Positions 25,401 to 37,400 of a stretch of DNA of 64,000 nucleotides are shown in pieces. Under the pieces are notes generated by a model. That model worked only from the letters and a program-made list of their open reading frames with translations. It made no database searches and had not been told where the DNA came from. This DNA is from Campanula takesimana. Its lineage: Eukaryota; Streptophyta; Magnoliopsida; Asterales; Campanulaceae. The stretch lies in contig JAOWBW010001461.1 of NCBI GenBank assembly GCA_026119855.1, forward strand, positions 62,001-126,000. Direction: 5' to 3'. Made by a program: the position numbers and the translations under genes. How positions within the stretch are numbered: the first letter of the stretch is position 1; each line of letters begins with the position of its first letter.

Positions 25401-28400
25401 CCGCTGTCCCAAAAGACTGTCGTACTTTGACTTTCATCATCAAGCCATTGAACTTAAACCAAAAATTGCTGAGAATCTAATTATCCTCATGTAATTCAAG
25501 AAATTGTTGTTAATGCAATGTTAAGAGTACTATCATTAATAATTTTTAGAGTTTTGTAAGGATCGTTAGATCTTATCAATTATCGTCAAAGTTCAATCGA
25601 GTTGATCATGAAAGTCAAAATAGGACAAGTTTTGGGATGGAGGAAGAATTATGTCGTAGAACATATGATAAGTCTCTCAAAATGATAATATACATATTTA
25701 GACAATTCATTGAGTTCTCTTGTATAACAAGTTAATCTTCAACATCTTGCCACTTAATCATTGAGACTCATTAAGAGATGTATTCTGCAACCAGCATCAA
25801 GCACTCCAAAAAGACATACGACACCGAAATCTCCCATGAAGGAAATGCAGGAAATAAGTCAACATGGAAAATTAGATTTCACGACCATAACCGCAGCCTT
25901 TTTAACATGACAAGAATAGATAAAAAAAAAAACTATCAATCGGACAACCAGCCCTGCCCTGCCACCAATTACGCTCTGATATAGCTCCAAAGGGCTGAAT
26001 GTAAATGATGTGCATGTTTACATGGAATAAAAGTTCGGTAAGCCTGTAGATGGTTATCACATCATCTCATACTCCCTCCGTCCCATAACAAAGTACCCAA
26101 TGCCATTTTGGGTGTCCCATTGGAAAGTAGCACTTACTCAAAAAGGAAAATATATAATATTTTTTTATTAATGGGACCCACATGTCATACTCACAACAAC
26201 TATCCACCTACTATTCCCTATCCCACTTTCTCTCTCCTACCACTCACAACTGGAGATGGGCAGACGGATAGTCCGGCCCGGCCCCTTAGCCCCCGTCCGG
26301 TCCGCTCGTTGATCCGTGGGTTTTTTGCCCAAACAAATCTTGACGGATTTTTATAATTTTTTCAAAAACAAATCTGGATAAATAAAGAAAAATATTTTAA
26401 ATTTTTTAAAGGCCTTATAATTTAGTTTAAAATTTAGTAAAAATATAAATGGCCAAATAATATTAGTATATTATTCAATTAAAATAAAATAGTGAAATAA
26501 CTTTAGATTTTTAATGAATATAATTGTCAAAATAATAAACATACTCCATTTTTAAAATTATAATAATTAAGTAGGTATATAATATAAATAAAAATATACA
26601 AAACAAAAAAGAAAGAAAGAAAAGAAATGTGAAGTGAATTAAACTTTTAAAAAAAAATCAAGCAACGAAAGTACAAATGAAAGAAAAATAAACATTATCT
26701 TGGAATTACAATCATGGAGAAATAAAAACATTGTCCTTAATTTTCTAGTATCCATCCGCCACGTAATCCTCCTAAAGATTGTCTTCTTCGGGACTTGAAA
26801 TGATTTCATATTGAAACTTACGATCATTGTCTTGCTTACATAACCTCGCATCGTCCTAATCGGCAAGGAGACAATTTGTTCCTTTTTTAGCGTAACAACT
26901 CTTCCCGTCGCACTAAAAGCGGATTCCGATGTTACCGAGGAAACCGGAGGTGTAAGAAAATCCCTTGCCATGATAAAAAGAATAGAATAAATATTACTAT
27001 GTGCTTTCACCAACCTAAAACGTCTAAGGTCTCAAAACAATCATCATTAGGGGGTAAAAGGGGCTCTCCAAGTATTGCACCAACTCATTAACCCCACTCC
27101 CACTTGATGTTGTTCGTTCAATTCCACTCAATCCTTTCTTAAGTAAATCTCAACCAAATCTCGTCATGTTTTACTTTTCCTTTCCTCGGCGCTCGGCAAT
27201 TTCGTTGGGTGTCAAGAGTCGTCTACTATAGTGGTCTTACAAGTAGAACAAGTCATTGTAAACCTCGGTATGTGCCGTAGTAGTCAAGATTTCAATTTCC
27301 GGCTTTTGAAGATTTGCCCTCATGTTTTCATAGAAGGCAAAAAGCAACGACCCGAAACTCTTTATGTTTAAGCCGACGATCCATCACAGCCGCTAATTGG
27401 GCAAGCATGGGAAAATGGTTGTAGTATTTTGAAAATGTTGATTCCACATCCACAAAGGCCACTCCAAAATGCGAATGCGATCTATACTTCACAATGACTT
27501 GGCTTAGCATATATAGTTCATGACACAAAAGATGACTTGTTGGATAGTAGGTTCCTGATAGTATTTCGGTTTCCCTAAAGAATCGTTTAAGTACATCCAA
27601 GAGTCCCTTTGTTATATCCCAATCATCCTCACTAACTTTATGATTTGCTTGATACAAGGAAAAATATTCCATGATCACAATCATATACTCGACCGCTCTC
27701 TCTAACATCATAAATGTCGAGTTCTACTTGATATCTTCCGCAGTTTCGGGCTTTAAGAACTTCATCTCATACAAATTACACATCTCCATATATTGACTAA
27801 CTTTTGGCCCGATCCCTTTATAATTTGGCAAGCATGATTAATATTGTTAACGGTATCGAAAACTGAGCGAAGCAAATCACGAACACAAAGGTTGATAACG
27901 TGACATTCACACCCCACATGAAAAAACTTGCCTTCTAGGGGAAAGTTAAGGTTCTGGATCAAAAGCTTGGCAGTGGTAGTGTTATGGGTGGCTTTATCAA
28001 ATGACTCGGTAAGAATCTTATCAGTGATAACATACTCTATCAAAACATTCAATATATGTTGTGTGCATTGCATAGTGGTATGGGGGTAAGGCATTGTTCT
28101 AAATGAAAGAACTCACTTTTAAATCACCCAATCCTTATTAATCTAATGGGCTGTAACACACGTAAATTTCTCCTTACTATAATTGTGTGTAGCTTTCCAA
28201 GCATCGGCTGTCAAGCAAATACTACCCTTGTGGCTTTGAATTTCATTCGCTAACCCAAGTGTTCCCGATTGAGAGAGATTCTTAATATACGTTGTGATGG
28301 TTTTTCGGCCCATAAGTTGGAAACCAGGGTTGAGAGCTTTGCGGAAATTGTTAAATCGCTCATCTTCTGAAGTTAACAAAGGTAATCTAGCTTTTCTAGC

Positions 28401-31400
28401 TTCCATTCATGATTTTCTATGTGTCTTTTAAAGTGAGAGGTACCCTTAGATGGACGGACTAGATGTATCTTGCATATTTTGCACTCGGCTTTTGGTTCAC
28501 CCTCCTTATTGAAAATCATATTGAAGAACTTCTCATACTTCGACACTTTTTTGCCCCTTAACCTTCCCCTTCCCCTTCCCCCTACTTGGTTGACTACCCG
28601 TCGCCCCATCCCTACTAGGTATATTTATCATAGCATAAGTCGACCCGGTAACTTATACATCATCATCCTCCTACTAAGGGTACCTCTCACTTGAAACAAC
28701 ACGTAGAAAATCATGAATTAGAAGCCCCAAAAGGTGGTGATACAACCACCCAAACTAAACTCAACATACCTTCCACTACTTATCCAAAATGAGCAACAAT
28801 ATCATTACCATGTTTCTTGTGAGTTCTAGATTACCTTTGTCAACTTCAGAAGATGAGCGATTTAACACTTTTGGAAAAGCTCTCAGCCCCGGTTTCCAAC
28901 CTATGGGCCGAAAAACTGTCACGAGGCATATTAATAATCTCTTTCAATCGGGAACACTTAGGTTAGCAAACGAACTTCAAAGCCACTAGTGTAGTATTTG
29001 GTTGATAACCGATGCTTGGAAAGCTATACACAGTTCTAGTAATGAGAACTTTACGTGTATTACCGCCCATTGGATCATAGTTATTAAAGGTCCTAGGCGC
29101 AAAAGGTGTGCCCGGAGCCTAGGCGCAAGGCGGGCGCGCGCCCGGGTGAAGATGCCCGCAAAAATGCCTTAAAATACTAAAAGTATAGTATACATTATAC
29201 AACATCAAGATAAGCAATAAATCAAATGCAAGTAGTAAATCAAACATACGTTATAAGTCATAAAAGAAACAAACATAAATAGATGTTCAAACAAGCATAA
29301 AGAGAAGTTAAAGCAAAAGGACTCTAAGTCTAAATCCTATAAAATGATAAGCAGTTGTTAGTTTGAAGGAGTTCCTGGTGATTGCTACTCTTATACAAAG
29401 TTATGGTGCATGTACATGAGAGAGTCATGGGAGAGGAAGAGTAATAGTCACGCATTAGGTTTTAATTACAATTTAATTGATGGTCAATTGTTGTGCCCGG
29501 AGCTAGGCGCACCCAGGCTCCAAAACTGAGCCTCTCTGTGCCCGGAGCTTAGGCGCGCGCCTAGGCGCGCCTTTAATAACTATGCATTGGATTAATGAGG
29601 ATTAGGTGATTCAAAAGAGAGTTCTTTATAAGAACAATGCCTTACCCCCATACGGCTATGCAATGCACACAACATATATTGAATGTTTTGATAAAGTGCG
29701 TTATCACTGATAAGATTCTTACAGTGTTATTTGATAACGCCACCTATAACACCACCACCACCAAGCTTTGATCCAAAACATAAACCTTTCTCTAGAAGGC
29801 AAGTTTTTTCATGTGAGGTGTGCATGTCACGTTATCAGCCTTTGTGTTCGTGATTTGCTTTGCTCACTTTTCAATACCGTCAACAACACTAATCATGCTT
29901 TCTAAATCATAAGGGGATCAGGTTAAAAGTTAGTCAAATATATGGAGATGTATAATTTGTATGGGATGAAGTTTTAAAGCCCAACACTGCGGAAGATATC
30001 AAGTGGAACTCGACATTTATGATATTGGAGAGAGCGGTCGAGCATAGGATTGTGATCATGGCATATTTTTTTGGGTATCAAACGAGTCATAAAGTTAGTG
30101 AGGATTATTGGGATATAACAAACGGACTCTTGGATGTATTTAAACCTTTTTTTTAGGGAAACCGAAATACTGTTAGGAACCTACTATCCAACAATTCATC
30201 TTTTGTGTCTTGAACTATACATGCTAAGCCAGGTCCTTGTGAAGTATAGATCGCATTCGCATTTTGGAGGGGCCATTATGGATATGGAATCAACATTTTC
30301 AAAATACTACAACCATTTTCCCATTCTTGCCCAATTAGCGGCCGCTATGGATCCTCGGCTTCAGCATCAAGAGTTTGGGTAATTGCTTTTTGCTTTTTAT
30401 AAAAACATGAGACCAAATCTTCAAAAGCCAGAAATTGAAATCTTGACTACTACGACACATGTCGAGGTTTATAACGATTTCTTTCACTCGTACGACCACT
30501 ATAGTAAAAGACTCAACACCCACTGAAATTGCTGAGCGCCGAGGAAAGGAAAAGTAAAAATTGACGAGATTTGGCTGGTATTTTATTAAGATAGGATTGA
30601 GTGGGAGTGGGAGTGGAAGTGGAAGATCAACATCGAGTGGGAGTAGGGTTAATGAGTTGGTACAATACTTGGAGAGCCCCTTTTACCCCCTAATGATGAT
30701 TGTTTTGAGACTTTAAATGTCCTAGATTGGTGGAAAGCACATAGAAATATTTATCCTATTCTTTCTATCATGGCACATGATTTATTTACACCTACAGTTT
30801 CCACTATAACATCGAAATTCGCTTTTAGCGCAGCGGGAAGAGTTGTTACGTCAAAGAGGAACAAATTGTCACGGAAGCTATTGGAGCGTCTCATTTGCCT
30901 TGCCGATAGGGACGATGCGAGGTTAAGGAAGCAAGACAATGATCATGAGTTTCAATATGAAACTATTTCAAGTACCAAAGAAGACAATCTTGAGGAGGCT
31001 TATGTGGCGGATGGATACTAGATAATTAAAGACAATGTTTTATGATTGTAATTCCAAGATAATGTTTATTTTTCTTTCATTTCTATTTTCATTATATTTT
31101 CGTTGTATTTTAATTGTAATTTCGTTGCTTGATTCTATAAAAGTATAATTCACTTCACATTTCTTTTCTATCTTTACTTTCGTATATTTATTATTTATAT
31201 TATATAATTACTTAATTATTATAATTTTTTAAATGGAGTATGTTTAATATTTTGATAATTTTATTCATTAAAATTTTAAAGTTATTTCACTATTTTATTT
31301 CTTTAATAATATACTAATCTTATTAGGCCATTTATATTTTACAAAATTTTAAATTAAATTTTAAGGTCTTTAATATTTTTTAAATATTTTTCTTTACTTT

Positions 31401-34400
31401 TCCAAGTTTTTTTGAAAAACAATAATACAAAAATCCATCAAGATCCGTTTGGGCAAAACCCACGAATCAACGAGCGGGCCGACGGCGGCTAAGGTGTCGA
31501 GCCGGACCCGATCCGCGGACTCACTCTACACGGACGTGCTTTGGCCCTTTTGCCCGCGGGCGGGTATGTTGCCAGCCCGGGCCGGGCCGGATTATCCGTC
31601 TGCCCATCTCCAGTCCTGGGTCCTGTGATGCTCGGTCTCGCCATATTTGGAGTTGGCCGCCGTCGGTTAGTGATGGTCGCCGGAGTCTGTATTGGTGGTG
31701 TCTGTCGACGATCGGTGGTTCCGGCTGAAATCAAAGGGTAAATGGAGAAAAGAAGAAAGAGGCATCCCATGACCGAGGGGAGAGAGAAAGGGAGAATATG
31801 AAAGGACAAGATTTTTCTTTTAACCGAGAAGGACAATTTAGAAATTGGAAGGTATCATAACTTTTGGAAAATTACAAAAATTATTTATAATCATAACTTT
31901 TGGAAAATTACAAAAATTATTTATACTAACTGACAATCAGTTGGATACAGCTCATTTTCTTACCCTATTTAAAACCAAATCCAGTTTCAAATGAGGGATA
32001 TGCATATCTTCTTATAAATTGCAGTTTTCATGCTAATGCAATTTTTTTAATTTATCCCGAAAATAGTTTAATTTGAATTAAAAAAATAGTATACTATATT
32101 AAAGTACAAGTAAATAGAAATTCATTCTTAAAAATATTTTCTGAAAATATTTTATGTCAACTTTTCACGAAACTTCAACCTACTCAAAGCCTGCTAATAG
32201 TTTTCTTCACTGACAAAATAGGATTTCGAGCCAAACAAGAATCAAGAAGGATACCTGTGATCTCCCATACCATGGAAAAGTAAGCCACGCAAATGATATC
32301 CCTTGGCGTACCTGTTACGAGAGTTGTTAAAAAACCATTATGGTGAAAGATAAGGAGATGGTCATCACCTCTGAAATCAATAACAACAATAATTTGCAAA
32401 CAACATCATAGTTGAGCAGGATCCCAACATATACCTCCCGTCAATTTGCAGAAGCTGCTGAAGACAATTAAAAGCCTTTTCTGAATTTGCTAGATCATGA
32501 TAGAGCTGGCAGTAAATCAACATCAACACATATAGTAAGGAAGATTGTGGAAAACAAGTCTATTGTGGGAATGTACAAGATATACTTTCAAAAGCAAGTT
32601 TAATACCTGGGTCAGATGACCCCAAGCCTCCATAAAGTTTCTATCCACTTGAATTGATCTCATATGAGCCTCCTCGGCCCTTTTATATTCACCAATTGAA
32701 GATAATGACATACCCTGGAGAATATGAGCTTATCTATTGACATCATGATAGTAACTTATAAAAATACAATACTCATAAACAACATCAAATTGATTCGAAA
32801 AGCTCCAGTCGAGAATCAGTGATCTCATGATATGGTGCACTCACTAAGTATGTGTATGCTGATTTGTTTTCTTTATCAAGCTTTACACAGGCAGATAGGT
32901 CTTTGACAGCAGCTTGGAAATCCTTAAACTTGAAATTAACGATTCCTGCATTAATTTCAATGCGAATATCACTTATATGTGGTAAAAGTGCAGATAAATT
33001 CTTGAAAGACTAATGTATGATCATCCTAATTATGCTGTCATAATCTATAAATCAATAAGCTGTATTCTTACACTTAGCAAGTGTGTGATTGATGGTACCA
33101 AATGATAATTCATTTCTTCCCTTACCTGAACTTACAACTTTGACTGCAGTATATTAAAAAAAAAAAAAAATTATGTAATTATTCTAGTTCAAACATTATG
33201 ATCATGCTGTAATTCTTATTAATTACTCCATGCGCCCCAGAAGGATTGTCCCGCTTTGATATTAATAGTCAACTTGATTGAACTTTGACCAAAAACTGTA
33301 TGAAAATTTAATTATCCACATCAAATTCAAAAAAAATGTTATTGATAATAATCTTAAAGTGCATCATTATTAATTTAGAGTTTCGTATGGATAAATCATA
33401 ATTTTCTGTCAAAGTTGAATCAAATTGACCACTATAATTAAAGTGGACCTATCTCTCTAGGGCAGAGGAGTATATCCTAGAAAATCTGGTCGCTTTTATT
33501 CCCGTCACAAGTACTTAACAAAGTGGCAAATAGCCATATACATACATCTTCCCCAAACAGACTTAATAAAAGTAAGAAACTTATACAAGTGTATATTTTC
33601 AGAAAGCGAATAAGTCGTCTGATGGCCGAATTTTCATTTTTATGTGGAACCAAGTGAGAAGTATATTGAACACGTTGAACTAAAGAAATTACCTCTTTCA
33701 TGTAATATGTCTGGAGAGTTTGGCTCAAACTCCAAGGCCTTTGTCAAGTCTGCAATCGCCTGGTACCATCAAGTCGATGAATGACAGATATATACGTATT
33801 GTATTTTGTAAGAAAAGACTTAGTATAATTAACCAGTAATACATTTCACAGATTTATTTTCTTTCTATCCAGTCAATGGAGAATTCCAAGCAGAGGATAG
33901 GTTTAGAAGTTCAAGCTCAAACTCGCTTTTGTTTGCAAGTTGTACCCGAGTCAGTCTCAGAAGGTCTGAGTGTTCTTCGTTCGAGTCAAAGACACTCCAC
34001 TTGAGCTCAAGCCAAAAGGCAACAAACTAAGTTGTGCAACGCAAGTACAAAACAAAACAAAAAAAGAACCCATGATCCTTTCACAAACAAATGAAACAAA
34101 CACCAAAAAAAAGCAGCTTGCAAATAGAGCTCTTCAAACAAACAAGCCGAGCTTGGACAAGTTGGGAGGGAGGAGGAAGCGAGTGTGTAGTCAAAGAACA
34201 ACTATAATATAAGCTTCATCCAGCTTTGAAATAATATTTTCTCAATAAGGGCCTCACAACAAATCCCAGATTCGATGATTGTGTAACAACAACAACAAAG
34301 CCTAAGTTCCAAAATGATTTGAGAGCTAACATGAACTGACATATGGAAGATTCGAAGACTGTGCATGAAGGGGCCAAAATCAACTAAAGTTACCCACAAC

Positions 34401-37400
34401 TACATAGTTTTATGCATTAACATAGCTACCAATAGTTCATAGTTCAAAGAACTTCAGTAAGCCTATAGGCATTGCCCTTCTACAAAAATCTTTCCCCTTG
34501 CCGAGACATGAATGGTCAAATGAAGTAGGCTAGCAGCCTTGGCCCTGCCTCTTTATCGCTTAACTAAATTATCACCCAAATATAGTCAATTGGTAGCAAT
34601 ATGCTTGGGGATGGAATTCTTGACATAAATATGTCTATTGGAACCAGAACAGCTACCTAAGTCTATGGATACTACCACTATTGAAGGAACAGGCTGAGAG
34701 TAGCATTTCAATTTCAAACTAATGGTCTATTGTCTTTTCACGAGTATCAGCTTCTTATCTAAAGACAAAAGAGTTTCAATGGTCATATCTATTCACTTAA
34801 GGCTACCTAGATGAAATTTAAATTTATGATCAGTTGAATCAGCAATGGTGCATTTTACATAAAATATTAACAGAGAGTTTAAATAGCAAAGTGGCTTCGT
34901 GATTGAATTAGCACTGGAAAGGGAAATGAATCTTCCAATCAGGGCGTGGGGCCTGGCATCAGCCCTTGCCGTCACATCATAAGAGGATCATTACCAACTA
35001 AACAATTTCCTCAGGTATTTTATTACTTTGCTGCACACACTTAGGTATTTAATTACTTTGCTGCAGACACTTTTGACAGACATTTTTACCACCATAGAAA
35101 AACTTTTGCACACAAGCTCCACATTAGCTTTATCCCTAACTGAATAAAAGTAGGAGTTGCTCCTATTTGCTTCAAACCTCCAACTCAGGTAGTGCTATGC
35201 TTGAGCAAAACAAATATGTGTACAAGCCCAGAGAGTTGCCAGCTGAAATGCTTGCCAAAACCACAGATCTTAATGTTGACAGGGTTAATAACGTCCTTCT
35301 AAAAGAGATTCAGGGTGTGTGCTGTTCACTCAGCGCAAGTGAACGAATACTAAAGCTTTCTATGTGCATGGTCACTTCTCTGTGCGGCTTAATTGTCCTT
35401 AATATAAGAGCAATAACAAAAAGGGAAAAAAAGGAATAGTAAAAGGTCTACTCTTTGCAAACAAAACGTGTTTGTGAGGAAGACTGAGTCTAGGTGACTC
35501 CGTAGAAACTTTGGCAACAACAATACAACCAACATAAAACCAAAAAAGTTACAATTCAATAAATAAGAAATTTCACAACCTCAGCAGATTCCCCTAATGC
35601 AGCTCGAGCCTGACCTCTCCTCTTCCAGGCCTCACCAGCAGATGGATTTGCTTGTATAGCCTAAATATAAACCAACGCACCCGTTACAAGGAGCTGTAAT
35701 ATGATTGCGAGAACAACTGAAGCCTTCAAGTACCTTTGTAAAATCAGCAATAGCGGGATCAAGCTCCCGTTTGAATGCATAGGCTGTTCCTCTTCCTATG
35801 AGCGCCTCAGGGTAAGCAGGATCTTCTCGCAAAATCTGTAGATATATAAAATTCTATTAGTCTACAGTGTTTTCCTTCAAAAGTGACTGTATACTTCCTA
35901 CTTTCCACCTCCCCCCCCCCCCTTCTCTCTTTTTCTCCAACGTTCCTCTACTCTTAAAGATAGAGGAACGAAAAGAGAATTAAAAACATGAAAATAGGAA
36001 AAGAACAAAATAAAGACATGTAATAAATACAAATATATGCAAGACATAGAATACAATGATATATAACCTGGTCAAATATGGATATGGCACGAGCATATTG
36101 TCCTTCATTCACCTACAAATGACAGAGTGGCCACTCAAATCTTAGATGTAATACATTCTGCATCAATCAAGTATTAAAACGGCACGGAGAATTATATCCT
36201 CGTAGCTTGTCACGTGCATGTTAAAGAATAAGCACATTCCAAAAAGGATATATAGTGAGCAGTTTTTAAACTGAAGTTGGCTATAGTCACCAAAGATGAA
36301 CATGAAATGTATACTCGCCAATAAAAATAAATAAGGAGATAAATATTTGAGAACTTTAAGCAGCAGCAAACTAAATTCAGAAATATCAGTAGTTATCATT
36401 AACCATCTCAGTAAAATCTGATTATTAAACAAGTACAAGGGCCCGAAGAACAATAAGAGGAGTTCTTTCATACAGCTAACTTTAGCTATTTCAATCAACA
36501 TTTATAGTAAGATATTAATACCAAGGAGTGTTAGGAAACCTGTGAAATTCCTCGTGATAATCGAAAATCAACATTTATTGACTTGGTCTTCGAAATCCTA
36601 GTGACGCTGAACCTTTTACTACCCTTAGAATCTAATACTTCACCACGTATGCCAGATTTAGCACCCATCTGGTAACCAAGATCAGGTGTATCACTTGAGT
36701 TATTGGTGATCTTAGAATTACTGCTCCGTTCAGATGCACCACCGGTCTTGCTACAATCTTCAGATCCATTGCCTGATTCACAAGTGTTGCGGTACTTTCT
36801 CTCATAAGTTCCAATTGGCTGCTCATAAAAAGCTTTAACTCCATTATTGGATCCATTGATTACAAAAGATTCCCCATTAGGCTTGCTATCTGTTTGTAAT
36901 GCCTTGCTTGAATCAGCTTGTTGTTCATAATCAACACTCAACATAGGATCAGTTTTAGAGACTTCACTAGACTTTCCAGAATTAAGAAACCCAGGTTCGG
37001 ATACAGTCCAATCAGACGACTCCGTAGCATGCTTATCAACGGAAGCAGCTTTACTTTGTTTTGCAACAGCCAGAAGCTCTTCCAACTCTAACAATTGCTT
37101 CAGATCTGCAGACTGACGAACTGCATACTCATGGCCTCGTTCCCAAACTGAAAGAGCGTCATCTTTCTTTCCTAATGCAGAAAATGCGCGGCCTGGAAAC
37201 AAAAAGCAAAAGCTAAGTTCATAAGAACCAGCATGATATTTTATCTTAAATACTAGCAGAGAACGGTAAATGCAAGATTGAACAGTGAATCAATCCATAA
37301 AGGTCCTTGCTGCATATTAAAAACCGAAGTATCAATATCGTTACTATTCAAAACAACAGTCAAACTGAGGTTTACCAAGACTGCAATACAGATAAAGAAA

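Larger units (their letters stand above)
26250..31613. mobile_element. Head-to-head pair of hAT elements forming a 5.4 kb inverted repeat, SRFR1 intron 11
   Basis: Both outer ends are the same hAT terminus: CTGGAGATGGGCAGACGGAT at 26250 and its reverse complement ending at 31613. The left arm (26250 to about 28450) codes for transposase on the minus strand and the right arm (about 28675 to 31613) for the same protein on the plus strand. So 5' parts meet in the middle and 3' parts point outward. The spacer is about 225 bp. The right arm contains a 509-bp MITE (29076..29584). The flanks do not form an 8-bp target duplication, so this arose by rearrangement and not a single insertion. Arms look about 85-90 percent similar by eye. 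Confidence 0.82.
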
